Assembly: GCA_027704905.1 (NCBI GenBank)
Contig: CM051006.1
Location: 3,957,271-4,021,270 of the forward strand
Reading direction: 5' to 3'
DNA: 64,000 nt
From: Muraenolepis orangiensis
Lineage: Eukaryota > Chordata > Actinopteri > Gadiformes > Muraenolepididae
Part shown: in pieces, positions 46,100 through 59,200 of the stretch
How positions within the stretch are numbered: position 1 is the first letter of the stretch
Layout of the letters: each line of letters opens with the position of its first letter
Notes under the pieces: model-generated
Told to the model about the DNA's origin: nothing
The model's input: the letters and a program-made list of their open reading frames with translations, nothing else
Databases searched by the model: none
Program-made: the position numbers and the translations under genes

Positions 46100-46890
46100 C
46101 CCCACATCTGTGGTTCATTGTTAATCAAGGCCCACAGGTCCAAACAGCCACCACACACACACTTGAGGAAGAACTCTAGCATGTACCATCTGCTCTTTTC
46201 ACAATGATTCAACCATGCAATAAACCAGATTCCTCATCACCCTGTGTCCTGGTCCTGGTCGGCGAGGTCCCTGTTCAGGTGCCAGTGGAGCAGACCACGC
46301 CAATGGCTGCTTAAGGGCTCCTCCCAAAGACAAGGCCACAAGGTGATGAGGAATCTGCTTTATTACAAGAGTTTAAATCCAGTGGTGAAGCGTCAGGGCC
46401 TTCAAGGTATTCAGAGAAGACCCTGGAACTCTCAGATGAAACCAAAAAATCGAATTAATTGTATTAATAAAATGTAATACAATTTAATAACATTTAATAA
46501 CATTTAAATAAAATGAATAAATGAGAATCGTATCTGTGTTATATTACAGTGTTACGTTGATTTGTTTGTCTTTCTCGGTCCATGCACGACGCATTTGAGT
46601 GGTTTTGTGTTGGAAAAACAATGCAACCAATCAGATATGTTTCTGGGTTGCTGGGAAGAATATCCTTCAACCAAAGTATTCCCGCTGACATTGGCCCTTA
46701 GACTGAATGAGAGCGTACGTTTGGATTGACAATTTGATCAACCAATCATATCGTGATTTGTAGCCAATGGGCGTATTCTTTTAGATTTCCCCGCAGCTCA
46801 ATAGGGAGCTAGAAGGTGCAAGGTGGTGGCTGGCGCGAGAGTGGATCTAGCGTAGTGTTACGTTTTCTACGTTGTTTTTTTTACGTCAAA

Positions 46891-47133
46891 ATGGCAACAG
46901 GTGAAGATGATGTCGTTGCGGATTTATTGTCTGAACCATTTTCAAGACGACCATTTAATGTTAAGATGGACATTATTAAAAAAGGCCGTCCAACACCTGA
47001 CAATCTGGAACTGACTCAAGTAGTTAAAGCAGGCTATGTTCGCCATTTTCAGAGTAGCAACTGGGAACGATCCCCGTGGCTAACGGGCTCAACTAGCCAA
47101 AGAGGCTCTACTAGCCACGAGAGGCTCTACTGA
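46891..47133 (+). pseudogene. hAT ZMYM1-like transposase N-terminus (TTF region)
   Basis: From the ATG at about 46891 it reads MATGEDDVVADLLSEPFSRR, PFNVKMDIIKKGRPTPDNLE and VRHFQSSNWERSPWLTGSTS, matching the start of TTF-type zinc-finger hAT transposases related to ZMYM1-like proteins. The family continues with Cys pairs of the TTF finger and a catalytic RNase-H-like domain. Both are missing here, where the frame ends. The related copy at 37517 is more degraded. Confidence 0.65.
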
Positions 47134-47910
47134 TGGGAGTGTTGCTGTTTGGGACCGACAAGAGAGCAGGGAATTGGAACTTATTTTGGATCTGAAAAGC
47201 GATCATCTTTATGACCTGATGGTGGTCGAACAATTCATCCAGAAGGACAGGAGAATGGATTTGGTCTTTAAGTGAACATCATTGGTGAGTGACACTCATT
47301 TGTCTTTGCTGGTTTTGTCTCAGTGTTGCGTCTCGTTGAGCTGGTTGTTGCATTTTGTTTCCACACACTTGTTGACTGATTAGTTAATGGCTGACTTGGG
47401 TTTGTTAAGCATTGTTGTGCATTTGAATTGAGAGTTTGGACTTGATCTTTCTTTGCATCGCTTAACGTGAAAAGACTTGACGTAACTAAGAGTTACAAAA
47501 CTGCGATCAATAATCACCAAATTTGCATATGTTTTGTCATTAGCACTTTCACCTTTTCACTTTCATTTTGACAGGTGAAAGTGCTAATGACAAGACATAT
47601 GCCAGAGACATTTGGTGATTATTGATCGCTATTTTGGAACTTAAAGTTCCAAAGTTACGTTAAGCCTTTTCACGTGAAGCGTGTTAGACCGGCCCTTTAA
47701 CCGATAGCCTGTGTGTGATGGTCTGTGTTGGTCTGTTACTTCACTACATGGACACTGCTTTACCAACTATGGTACAATTGGAAATTGGCTGCGACAATCT
47801 GATCTTCCTAAATGAGATAAGGCATAAAGTGACTCCTCCGTGACGTCCGTCTGACTAGAACAACTGAATTTTCGAATGGTGGTGGTAATGGTGGGGGTGG
47901 TGTTCTACAG

Positions 47911-48306
47911 CAGGGGTTCCCAAAGTGGGGGTCGCGGGACCTCGAGGGGGGGGGGGGGGCGGGTCGCGAGATGATTTCAGAATCCTCTTGATGTGACCAT
48001 GAGGTTTTTATTGTTAATAATAACGTGTGCATAGATATTTTTATATATGTACGGGTGACGAATAAAGGAATTTTGAATCCGACAGATTCACGACAGTATC
48101 ATTTGCAGCTGAAAAAAAAGCCCCACACAATTTTCAATATCACGATTACCCCCCCCCCCCCCCCCTTGGACTTCACGATGTTCTCGATGGTGAAGATCTG
48201 CGCACACGTTGTTTTTAATGTTCCAGTCCCTCCGGTGATAGTGGGGGGGGGGGGGGGGGGGTCTGTTATGTTGGGGGTCGCGGGCTGAAAAGTTGGGGAA
48301 CCCCTG
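47911..48306. mobile_element. hAT-type MITE nested in hAT
   Basis: It begins CAGGGGTTCCC and ends GGGGAACCCCTG. The flanks TTCTACAG (47903-47910) and GTCTACAG (48307-48314) match at 7 of 8 positions, as expected of an 8-bp hAT duplication. The interior has G and C homopolymer tracts and encodes nothing. Confidence 0.8.
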
Positions 48307-48599
48307 GTCTACAGAAGGTCCAGTTGTGATAGACACGCTTCGCCACTGTTTAAATCATTGTGATCAGAGCAGATGGTGCATGCTAGAGCTCTCCTCTAGT
48401 GTGTGCGGTGGTGGCTGTTTTAACCTGTGGGCCTTGATTAACAATGACCCACAGGTGTGAAGCCTCACAAGCCAATCAGTCTAACTCAGGCCAGGTGAGG
48501 CTGCTTAAACCAGCCACCACCATCTATACAATAATAATAATAATAATAATAAGAATAATAAGAATAATAAGAACAATCACATTTAAAAAATATATGTTT

Positions 48600-49235
48600 T
48601 CAACCTGTCCCTATAGCCCTTTACTAATCCCTCTAGCCCTTTACTAATCCCTCTAGCCCTTTACTAATCCCTCTAACCCTTTACTAATCACTCTAACCAT
48701 TTACTAATCCCTTTAGCCCTTTACTAATCCCTCTAGCACTTTACTTGTCACTATAGCCATTAACTTATCCCTCTAGCCCTTTACTCATCCCTCTAGCCCT
48801 TTACTTATCACTATAGCCCTTAACTTTTCCCTCTAGCCCTTTACTAATCCCTCAAAGCCTTTACTAATTCCTCTAACCATTGACTAATCCCTTTAGCCCT
48901 TTACTAATCCCTCTAGCCCTTTACTTATCCCCCTAGCCCTTTACTAATCCCTCTAGCCCTTTACTTATCCCCCTAGCCCTTTACTAATCCCTCTTGCCCT
49001 TTACTTATCCCCCTAGCCCTTTACTAATCCCTCTAGCCCTTTACTTATCACTATAGCCCTTAACTTATCCCTCTAGCCCTTTACTAATCCCTCTAGCCCT
49101 TTACTCATCCCTTTAACCCTTTACTCATCCCTCTAGCCCTTTACTAATAACAATAGCCCTTTACTAATCCCTCTAACCCTTTACTAATCCCTCTAACCCT
49201 TTACTTATTCCTATAGCCCTTTACTCATCCCTCAT
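48600..49235. repeat. CTAATCCCTCTAGCCCTTTA minisatellite, copy 2
   Basis: About 28 units of 23 bp, homologous to 22080-22545. It is preceded by an (AAT)n tract and runs up to the stop codon of the Siglec-like gene. Confidence 0.92.
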
Positions 49236-50222
49236 CCTCTAAAGAGGGAGTGTTAGGGACCAAGGGGCTGAGATCTCCATCTTGAGGTGGCTCTGGCTTC
49301 TTCTTCCAGTATATCGTTGTGTACAACACATCACAGTCCTCCACCTGCATGTCTGGTGCTGGGTCTGTCGCTCGCTCCTCAGCTCTGCAGGCTGTATCAT
49401 GGTGCGTCCAGACCGAACCTGTTCCCGGAACAGCCTCCTCTCTCGGTCCAACAGCCTTCTCTCCCGGTCCAACAGCCTCCTCTCCTGGTCCAACAGCCTC
49501 CTCTCTTAGTCCAACAGCCTCCTCTCTTAGTCCAACAGCCTCCTCTCTTGGTCCAACAGCCTCCTCTCTTGGTCCAACAGCCTCCTCTCTTGGTCCAACA
49601 GTGTTCATCAGCACCCCAGTGTTAATGTAGATGTCCTCCTTACTTGTGTTGAAAACCTGAGATATGAATGTATATAATAAATATATATATTAGGGCTGTA
49701 AAAGTTAACGCGTTAACGCATGTGATTAATCTCGAGACTTTAACTCAAATGAATCATAGTATCGGTTTAGACGATAATCCTCCCTCAGTATTACCAGCGC
49801 TCATGCTCACCTTGTAATGATCTGAGAGGCAGGCAGTAGGCCTGTTAGATTAGATTAGATTAGATTAGATTCAAATTGATTGTCATTGCCCAGCAAGTAC
49901 AGTACAGTGAAAATCATTTAGCATCTAACCAGAGTGTAATTGTTGCAGTAAAGTGCATGGCAAAATATAATTTACAGTTTACAGTTGCTAAAAGACAGTC
50001 TATGTATAAAGACAGTATAAGATTACTCATAGAGTATGTGTGGGATATGAGCATAATAATGTATATATATATATATATATATATACATACAGGTAAGTAA
50101 GTATAAGTATTTAACAGGTAGTGATTAGGGGTATGCATTATGAAAAGCAGGATCAATATATATACATGTATAAACAGCAGGTAGTGATCAGGGATATGCA
50201 GAACTATCAACAGTTGAAGATT

Positions 50223-50270
<48 letters not shown>

Positions 50271-53200
50271 GGTAGTTAAAATGTACACATTAACAGGTAT
50301 CTTATCCATAAATATGTAAACTATAGGTAGAGGTAGGTAGTTATTATATAGGTAATTATAGGATATATTGAGCAGAGGTGTGGGGCGGGGGGGGCGGGGG
50401 GGGGCGGCAGCAGGGGAGGGGGTGGGGGCTGTCTTCATGGTGCAGAGTTCAGAGAGATGACAGCTGAGGGGAAGAAGCTGTTCCTAAGCCTGCTTGACTT
50501 GGAACAAAGGTTTCTATAGCGCCTCCCGGAGGGGAGGAGGGCAAAGTCCATGGTTGGGGTGAGAGGGGTCTTTCACTAAACTTCCGTTAAACTTCCGTTA
50601 AACTACCAGGATGACTGAGGAGACTCACCAAGGAGTGCTGGGCGGAACATTGCACTTTAAAAATCTCCCAGCGAGTGGGAAATAACGGACAAAGTGACCA
50701 CTATAGGGACTGATAGCGCTCGCAATATGATTGTTGCAGCAAAAAAACTTCCCTTTGAGCATATGCCCTGTATAGCGCACATTATACAGAGGGCCGTTGC
50801 TGTCTCCCTCCTGACTGTGGATTTGATGGGGCTTTAGCAAAGTGCCGTCAAATAGTTGGACATTTCAAACACAGTCCTGCAAACACAGCGGAACTGAAAG
50901 TCCAGCAAGCCTCTCAAGGGCAGAAGAATAGTGGTGTGTCATTTGTGAACAAACAAGTCTTAATGAACAAGTCTTTTCAGTGAACGAGAACGACTCGTTC
51001 ATTCCCTTCGTTGGCTTTTTTGAATTATTCGTTTTGCAGAAGACTTATTAAAGTGCCTCGTGGGCAGGATCGCTCCGCGGCGGAGTGATTCAACTGTGAG
51101 TGGACTCGGAGCACTAGGGAAGGCTGTAGCCCAAAAGAGTGAAATTAGGCATTCTTATTGGTCGAGCTAGGCATCTGAGTCATCGAGGAGGCGGGATGAC
51201 CGTTCTGAATCCACCACTCTCGTTCGTCATCCCTTTAGGTGAACCAATCAACGAGACTCTTTCATTGAATGACCAACAAGAGACTCGTTCATTGAACAAC
51301 TCGTTCAATGAACGAGTCGTTTACTCGTCCAATGAACGACTCCAATGAACTCGTCCAATGAACGAATCTCTTGTCGAGTCGTTCATTGAACGAGTCGTTC
51401 AACGAACGAGTCGACAAGAGACTCGTTTATTGAACGAGTCGACAAGAGACTCGTTCAACGAACGAGTCGACAAGAGACTCGTTCAGTCTCTTGTCGACTC
51501 GTTCATTGAACGAGTCTCTTGTCGACTCTCTTGACGACTCGACAAGAGACTCGTTTATTGAACGAGTTGACAAGAGACTCGTTCAACGAACGAGTCGACA
51601 AGAGACTCGTTCAACGAACAAGTCGACAAGAGACTCGTTCATTGGAGACTCGTTCATTGGAGACTCGTTCATTGGAGACTCGTTCATTGGAGACTCGTTC
51701 ATTGAACGAGTCGTTCAACGAACGAGTCGTTCAATGAACGAGTCTCTTGTCGACTCGTTCGTTCTCCCAGTTCTTTCAAGCAGCGAAGCAGCGTTCGTTG
51801 AATGAACTGTATCTTATATCAGCAGTTTTTATTTATCATTTATTAATAATAAATATTTTATTATATTATATATATTAGATTAGATTCAAATGTGTTTTCA
51901 TTGCAAAGCACAAGTAAAGTACAGCGAAAATAAGCTGCCATCTAACCAGAGAGCAAATGTTACTGTAAAGTGCCTGGGAATATACAATGTACACTGGTTA
52001 AATAAGATGAAAAGACAGTCTAATAGGTATAGAAACGGTATTAAATAACTTTTAGAGTATGTATAAGAATAATAATTATAGGTGTATATATATACACAGG
52101 TAAAATACAAGAATTCAACAGGTAGTGATCATAGGTATTCAATTGTAACCCAGGTTATCTGACGTTACGGAGGTTTCCTGAACGCCTCACTGACTTGGTA
52201 TATAACCGTTGTTGACACGCTCTGAGTGTTTCCATGCAGCGAACAAGCAAGTTCAAATTTAAGTTGAGATATATTTACATTTAGAGATTGTACAACAAGG
52301 CGAGCACAGCTCTCTGGAAGAACAGCTGATAATCGAATTATTGTTGGAGAAACGTGGACGCCGGTTCCTTCAATATTAGGGATTGACCTGGTAAGTCCGC
52401 AATTTAGTTAGCAGCTGAAAGGTTTTAACGCTTAACCAGTTAAAATGTGTTCTATTGTGTTTGAATTGTGTTGAATGAGTGTATTAAATGTTATATGTTT
52501 TAAAAACCAGTCAGGATGTGAATGTCTTTGAAAGAATGTAGCATATAAGCTAATTGTGGCGCGTTTTGACGCCGATTGTTATTTTAGTCACTTCAATATG
52601 TGTTGGTATTGTTGATAGTTATTGTATAGTGTTCGATTTATAAATCAGACTGTAACTTTTCTGCCTGCCATTCTGCCTGCCATCCGGAGCTCCATGGCTG
52701 CAGTGGAATGGTCCTGTTCTCTGGATCCTGCTTAGTGGATGTTGGGCCGTACCACAGGGCGTAGGGACAGCTTAAGGACGCTGGACTATCTTTCGAGATC
52801 GTATTTTTTTGTTCTTCCCTTGGGCCCAAGACACTGTATATAATTGATTGATTGTTAAAGACGTTTGGTCCATTGTTGGATACCTTTCATTTCAATTGTA
52901 CATATTTATGTTTTTGATTTGAATACAATCATTTCCTATTTTCCTAAGTTGTTGTGTGTTTAATTGTGCTGGCTGGAAGCCTTAACTCTTATTTATTTAG
53001 CTAAAACCAATCTCCTTAGCGAACATTGGAAAGGGTTACACAATTATATCAACAGGATAAATATATATAAATGTATATACAGCAGGTAGTGAGCAGGGAT
53101 ATTATGCAGTTGAAGATTAATATATATACGGTAAGTACAGTCCAAATAAAAATGTACATGGCTATCATACAGGTATGTAAACAATAAATAATAAAATGTA

Positions 53201-56200
53201 AACTATAGGTAGAGGTAGGGAGTTGTGATTACAGTGCAAGGCCATTGAAGACATCAGAGAGATGACAGCTGATTAGATCAGATAAACAAACAGAGTTCTG
53301 AACACGACATTGGCTGGAAAGTAAATGTGTGAATGAACATATACATCTACAACGAACAAACGAGAGTATTAGCTTATGATTCTGTGACAGGTTGTAAAAC
53401 AAATCGTTCACGGCATAAACTGCACGTGAACGACGCAGTGACTACATTTTACAAATGGAAACAAAACCTGCGTGTTAGAGAAATACATTATTTATTAAAA
53501 CGTTACTCCCCCACATGCCTAATGTGTAAAACACATTAGTAAAGGAAACTACAACCAGAAGTGATGAACGGGAAGTAGTGAACCGGAAGTGACACTGAAC
53601 TAGTTTGCGAACAATCTAAAAGAGCTAGATCTTTTAGGTGAACTGACCGAAGTGAACTGGATCCCAGAATGGAATCATTTTTGCCACCTCTATAAAAAAT
53701 AAATAAGACTGACATTACTTGAGTTTCTGTGGTGATTGGTGAAGTGCAAAAATAATTTCAATAATTTTAATATTTTTTTTAATATTAATAATTTTTAAAG
53801 TTTTGTGCTTTGCTACATTTTTGGATGAAACTAATCAACAAAATAACGAACGTTTTCTCTCAAATCCAAAGTCTGAACTTGGAGTTAAAACGGGAGTCGA
53901 GACAAGCCAGAGCCGAGGGACGGAGTGTGAGTCAGTGAACTGAACTAGTTCTTTACTAGTTCAGTTCACTGACTCACTCACAACTCTGTCACTGACGGAT
54001 GGGCTGGTTGTGGTTTTAAACAAACAAGCCTAGGTAGTAGTTAGGCCTACAATGTTGCAAGATTACGTAGGCTATTTAATAACAAATATTATTTTGCATG
54101 TTGTATTGGTGATATTGAGCTTAGAAACTACAACCGGAAGTGGCTATTCGAAACGGAAGTGACGAATAGGAAGTGACACTGAACTAGTTTGTGAACGCAT
54201 AAACTACAATCGGAAGTGATGAACCGGAAGTGACACTGAACTAGTTTGCGAACAACCTAAAATAGTTGGTTCTTTTAGGTGAATTGAACGAAGTGAACTG
54301 GATCCCAGAAAGGAATCATTTTTGCCACTTCTAAAGAAGAAGGAGCCAAGCCTCTCACGGGCAGAAGGAGGAGGAGCCTCATTCAGGATGGACCCAAGCG
54401 CTGGAATTCAAGCTTGTGTGTCTGAGCAACTGGTTAAAAGAACTAGAGGTGGCAAAAATGATTCCTTTCTGGGATCCAGTTCACTTCGGTCAGTTCACCT
54501 AAAAGATCTAGCTCTTTTAAATCGTTCGCAAACTAGTTCAGTGTCACTTCTGGTTCACTACTTCCGGTTCATCACTTCTTTTAATAAAAAATGGATTTTT
54601 CTAACACGCAGGTTTTGTTTCCATTTGTAAAATGTAGTCACTGTGTCGTTCACGTGCAGTTTATGTCGTGAACGATTTGTTTTACAACCTGTCACAGAAT
54701 CATAAGCTAATACTCTCGTTTGTTCGTTGTAGCTGTATATATGTTCATTCACACATTTACTTTCCAGCCAATGTCGTGTTCAGAACTCTGTTTGTTTATC
54801 TGATCTAATCAGCTGTCATCTCTCTGATGTCTTCAATGGCCTTGCACTGTAATCACAACTCCCTACCTCTACCTATAGTTTACATTTTATTATTTATTGT
54901 TTACATACCTGTATGATAACCATGTACATTTTTATTTGGACTGTACTTACCGTATATATATTAATCTTCAACTGCATAATATCCCTGCTCACTACCTGCT
55001 GTATATACATTTATATATATTTATCCTGTTGATATAATTGCATACCCATGATCACTACCTGTTGAATACTTGTATTTTACCTGTGTATATATCCATCCAT
55101 CCATCTTCTCCCGCTTATCCGAAATCGGGTCGCGGAGGCAGCAGCTCCAGCAGGGGACTCCAAACTTCCCTCTCCCTGGCAACATCGACTAGCTCTGACT
55201 GGGGGATCCCGAGGCGTTCCCAGGCCAGTGTGGAGATGTAATCACCCCACCTGTACCTCGGTCTGCCCCGTGGTCTCCTCCCAGTTGGATGTGCCTGGAA
55301 AACCTCCCTCGGGAGGCGACCAGGAAGCATCCTTACTAGATGCCCGAACCACCTCAACTGGCTCCTTTCTACGCGAAGGAGCAGCGGCTCTACTCCGAGT
55401 CTCTCACGAGTGACTGAGCTTCTCACCCTATCCCTCAGGGAGATACCAGCCACCCTCCTGAGGAAACTCATTTCGGCCGCTTGTATTCGCGATCTCGTCC
55501 TTTCGGTCATTACCCATTGCTCATGGCCATAGGTGAGGGTAGGAACGAAGACTGATCGGTAGATCGAGAGCTTTGCCTTCTGGCTCAGCTCTCTTTTGGT
55601 TACAACGGTGCGCCAAAGTGCACCCAATACCGCTCCCGCTGCACCTATTCTCCTGTCAATCTCACGCTCCATCCTCCCCTCACTCGAGAACAAGACCCCG
55701 AGATACTTGAACTCCTTCACTTGGGATAAGGACTCCCTCCCTACTTGGAGTAGACAATCCACCGGTTTCCTGCTAAGAACCATGGCCTCAGATTTGGAGG
55801 TGCTGATCCTCATCCCAGCCGCTTCACATTCTGCTGCAAACCGATCCAGTGAGTGCTGAAGGTCACATACTGATGACGCAAACAGGACCACATCATCTGC
55901 AAACAGCAGTGATTCAATCCTGAGCCCACCATACTGAAACCCCTCCCCTCCATGACTACGCCTTGAAATCCTGTCCATGAAAATCACAAACAGGATGGGT
56001 GACAAAGCGCAGCCCTGGCGGAGGCCAACACCCACTGAGAACAGGCCTGACTTTGTACCGAGAATCCGGACACAGCTCTTGCTTTGGGAGTAGAGAGATT
56101 GGATGGCCCTCAACAATGACCCCCGCACCCCATACTCCCGCAGCACCCCCCACAGTATTTCCCGAGGGACCCGATCATATGCCTTCTCCAAATCTACAAA

Positions 56201-59200
56201 ACACATGTAGACCGGATGGGCATACTCCCAAGCCCCCTCCAGGATCCTTGCAAGAGTGAAAAGCTGGTCCGTTGTTCCACGACCAGGGCGGAATCCGCAT
56301 TGTTCCTCTTCAATCTGAGGTTCGACTATCGGCCGAACCCTCCTTTCCAGCACCTTGGAGTAGACTTTCCCAGGGAGGCTGAGTAATGTGATACCCCTGT
56401 AATTGGCACACACCCTCTGGTCACCCTTTTTGAACAGGGGTACCACCACCCCCGTTTGCCACTCCTCAGGCACTGTCCCAGACTTCCACGCAATGTTGAA
56501 AAGACGTGTCATCCATGACAGCCCCTCAACACCCAGAGCCTTTAGCATTTCTGGACGGATCTCATCAACCCCTGGGGCTTTGCCACTGCGGAGTTGTTTG
56601 ACTACCGCAGTGACTTCCTCCAGGGAGATTGATGTTTGCCGTCCTTCATCCTCCAGCTCTGTCTCTACCATTGAGGGTGTAGTTGGGTTAAGAAGTTCCA
56701 CAAAGTGTTCTTTCCACCGCCCGATCACCTCCTCAGTTGAGGTCAGCAATGTCCCACCCTTACTGTACACAGCTTGGATGGACCCACGCTTCCCCCTCCT
56801 GAGGCGCCGGATTGTTTGCCAGAAACGCTTTGGTGCCGACTGAAAGTCCTTCTCCATGGCTTCTCCGAATTCCTCCCACACCCGCTGCTTTGCCTCCGCT
56901 ACAGCCGAGGCTGCCGTCCTCTTGGCCTGTCGATACCTCGCAACCGAGTCCGGAGTCTCACAGGCTAACATAGCCCGGAAGGCCTCCTTCTTCAGCCGGA
57001 CGGCTTCCCTGACCACCTGTGTCCACCACGAAGTCCGAGGGTTGCCGCCCCTTGAGGCACCAATGACCTTGAGGCCACAACTCTCAACCGCAGCTTCGGC
57101 AATAGAAGCTTTGAACAAAGACCACTCTGGCTCAATGCCCCCAGCCTCCACAGAGATGCCCGAAAAATTCCGCCGGAGGTGTGAGTTGAAGGTCTCCCGG
57201 ACAGGGGCATCCACCAGACGTTCCCAGTTCACCCGCACTACACGTTTGGGCTTACCAGGTCTGTCCAGAGGCTTCCCCCGCCATCTTACCCAACTCACCA
57301 CCAGATGGTGATCGGTTGACAGCTCTGCCCCTCTCTTCACCCGAGTGTCCAAAACATGCGGCCTCAGGCCAGATGATACGATAACAAAATCGATCATTGA
57401 CCTTCGGCCTAAGGTGCTCTGGTACCATGTACACTTATGAGCATCCTTATGTTTGAACATGGTGTTTGTTATGGCCAATCCATGACTAGCACAGAAATCC
57501 AATAACAAAACCCCACTCCGGTTCAGATCAGGTAGGCCGTTCATCCCCAACACGCCCCTCCAAGTTTCCCCATCGTTACCCACGTGTGCGTTGAAGTCTC
57601 CCAGGAGGACTATAGAGTCCCCTTCAGGAGCCCCATGCAGGACTCCATCCAGGGTGTGCAAGAAGGCGGGATATTCCGAACTGTTGTTTGGTGCATAGGC
57701 ACAAACAACAGTCAGAGTTTTCCCTCCCATGACCCTAAGGCGTAGGGAGGCGACCCTCTCGTCCACCGGGGTAAACTCCAACAAAGCGGCACTCAGCCGG
57801 GGACTTGTGAGTATCCCCACACCCGCCCGGCGCCTCACACCCTGAGCAACTCCAGAGAAAGAAAGAGTCCAACCCCTATCCAGGAGTTTAGTTCCAGAGC
57901 CAGTGCTGTGCGTAGAGGTAAGCCCCACCAGATCTAATTGGTAGCGCTCCACCTCCCGCACCAGCTCAGGCTCCTTCCCCCCCAGAGAAGTGACATTCCA
58001 CGTCCCCAAAGCCAGTCTCTGTTGGCTGGGTTTGGTCCGTCGATGCCCCCTGCCTTCACTGCTGCCTAACTGGCAGTGCACCCGACCCCAGTGGTTCTTC
58101 CCGTAGGTGGTGGGTCCGCGGGAAGGAGAAATGGCCACGTCGCTTTTTCGGGCAATGCCCGACCGGGCTCCGTGGCTAACCCGGCCACCAGGCGCTCGCT
58201 TACGGGCCCTCTTTCCAGGCCTAGCTCCGGAAAGGGGCCCCGGGCTTCCTCCGGGCAGGGTATGTATATATACACCTATAATTATTATTCTTGTACATAC
58301 TCTATAAGTTATTTTATACCGTTTTTATACCTTATTAGATGAGTCTCTTGTCGGTCGTTCGTTCTCCCAGTTCTTTCTGGGAGAACGGTCGTTTGATATT
58401 TTTGTCTCGAGTCGTGCTTTTGGGTTCGGGTCCATAGTTCGTTCCTGACACAAAACTACAAGTAAATATGTTTCTTTTAAACTGTTAATCCAACTAAATA
58501 TTTTGATCTATTGACAACACTAAGATATATATGTAAATAAACCCCCATTTCTAACCTGGTGGTTTCTAACTACTGTTATACGTCAAATGTAATACTACCT
58601 GTTCCTTCACTAAACAGCCTAATCCCTGCAGGTTACATATTGTTTCCTTATGTGGGTAAAGATTAGGGTTACCTGGATATAGTTAGGGTAAGAGTTACCA
58701 GGGTGATAAAGGGTTAGTTTAGGGTTACCTGGGTGTATATAGGGTTAGAGTTACGTTGGTACAGACAGGGTTAGGTTAACCTGGGTATAGTTAGGGTGAC
58801 CTTGGTAGGGTTAGGGTAAGCTGGGTCCATATAGGCTTGGGTTAGGATAACCAGGATAACCTGGGCATAGATAGGGTTAGGGTTACCTGGGTGTCCTCTT
58901 TGTAGGGTGGACCTTGGTTGATCGTAGCATCGTTGCTACAACGTTGTTTTTGGTTGGCCACCTTCCAAGCTCTGGAATGTAAACGGAAGCAGAAAAGAAG
59001 AGGAAGAATAAGAAGAGGAACAAGAAGAATCTGATAATGGTCAAATTACTTAATCCCACTGGCCAGTGGGAGTAGGGAAGTGGTTTTAATTCAGATCATC
59101 AACTCGGTGTGACTGAATGTTAATTATTCAATAAGGGCAATTAGAAAGTGAAAATGGAATGTGAAATGAAATGGAATCACTGGCTAGTAGTCAACATACC

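Larger units (their letters stand above)
46380..48348 (+). mobile_element. hAT (ZMYM1/TTF-type) element with perfect 8-bp TSD
   Basis: The ends are CAGTGGTGAAGCGT and ACGCTTCGCCACTG, flanked by TTTAAATC (46372-46379 and 48349-48356). Copy 1 at about 21840 has a single TTTAAATC in the same sequence and serves as the empty site. Only the N-terminal part of the transposase remains, and a MITE is nested at 47911-48306, so it is an internally deleted element. Confidence 0.93.
46100..48460. repeat. Foldback, copy 2, split by hAT insertion
   Basis: The left arm and loop (46100-46379) and right arm (48349-48460) correspond to 21575-21950. The hAT element at 46380-48348 lies between them. Confidence 0.75.
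54430..58390. repeat. Right arm of long inverted repeat
   Basis: Complement of the left arm in the order 54430-55092, then 58262-58390, interrupted by a Rex3 insertion. The central spacer 53690-54430 has additional short inverted pieces (GAACTAGTTC and CACTTCGTTC types) and no gene. Confidence 0.8.
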
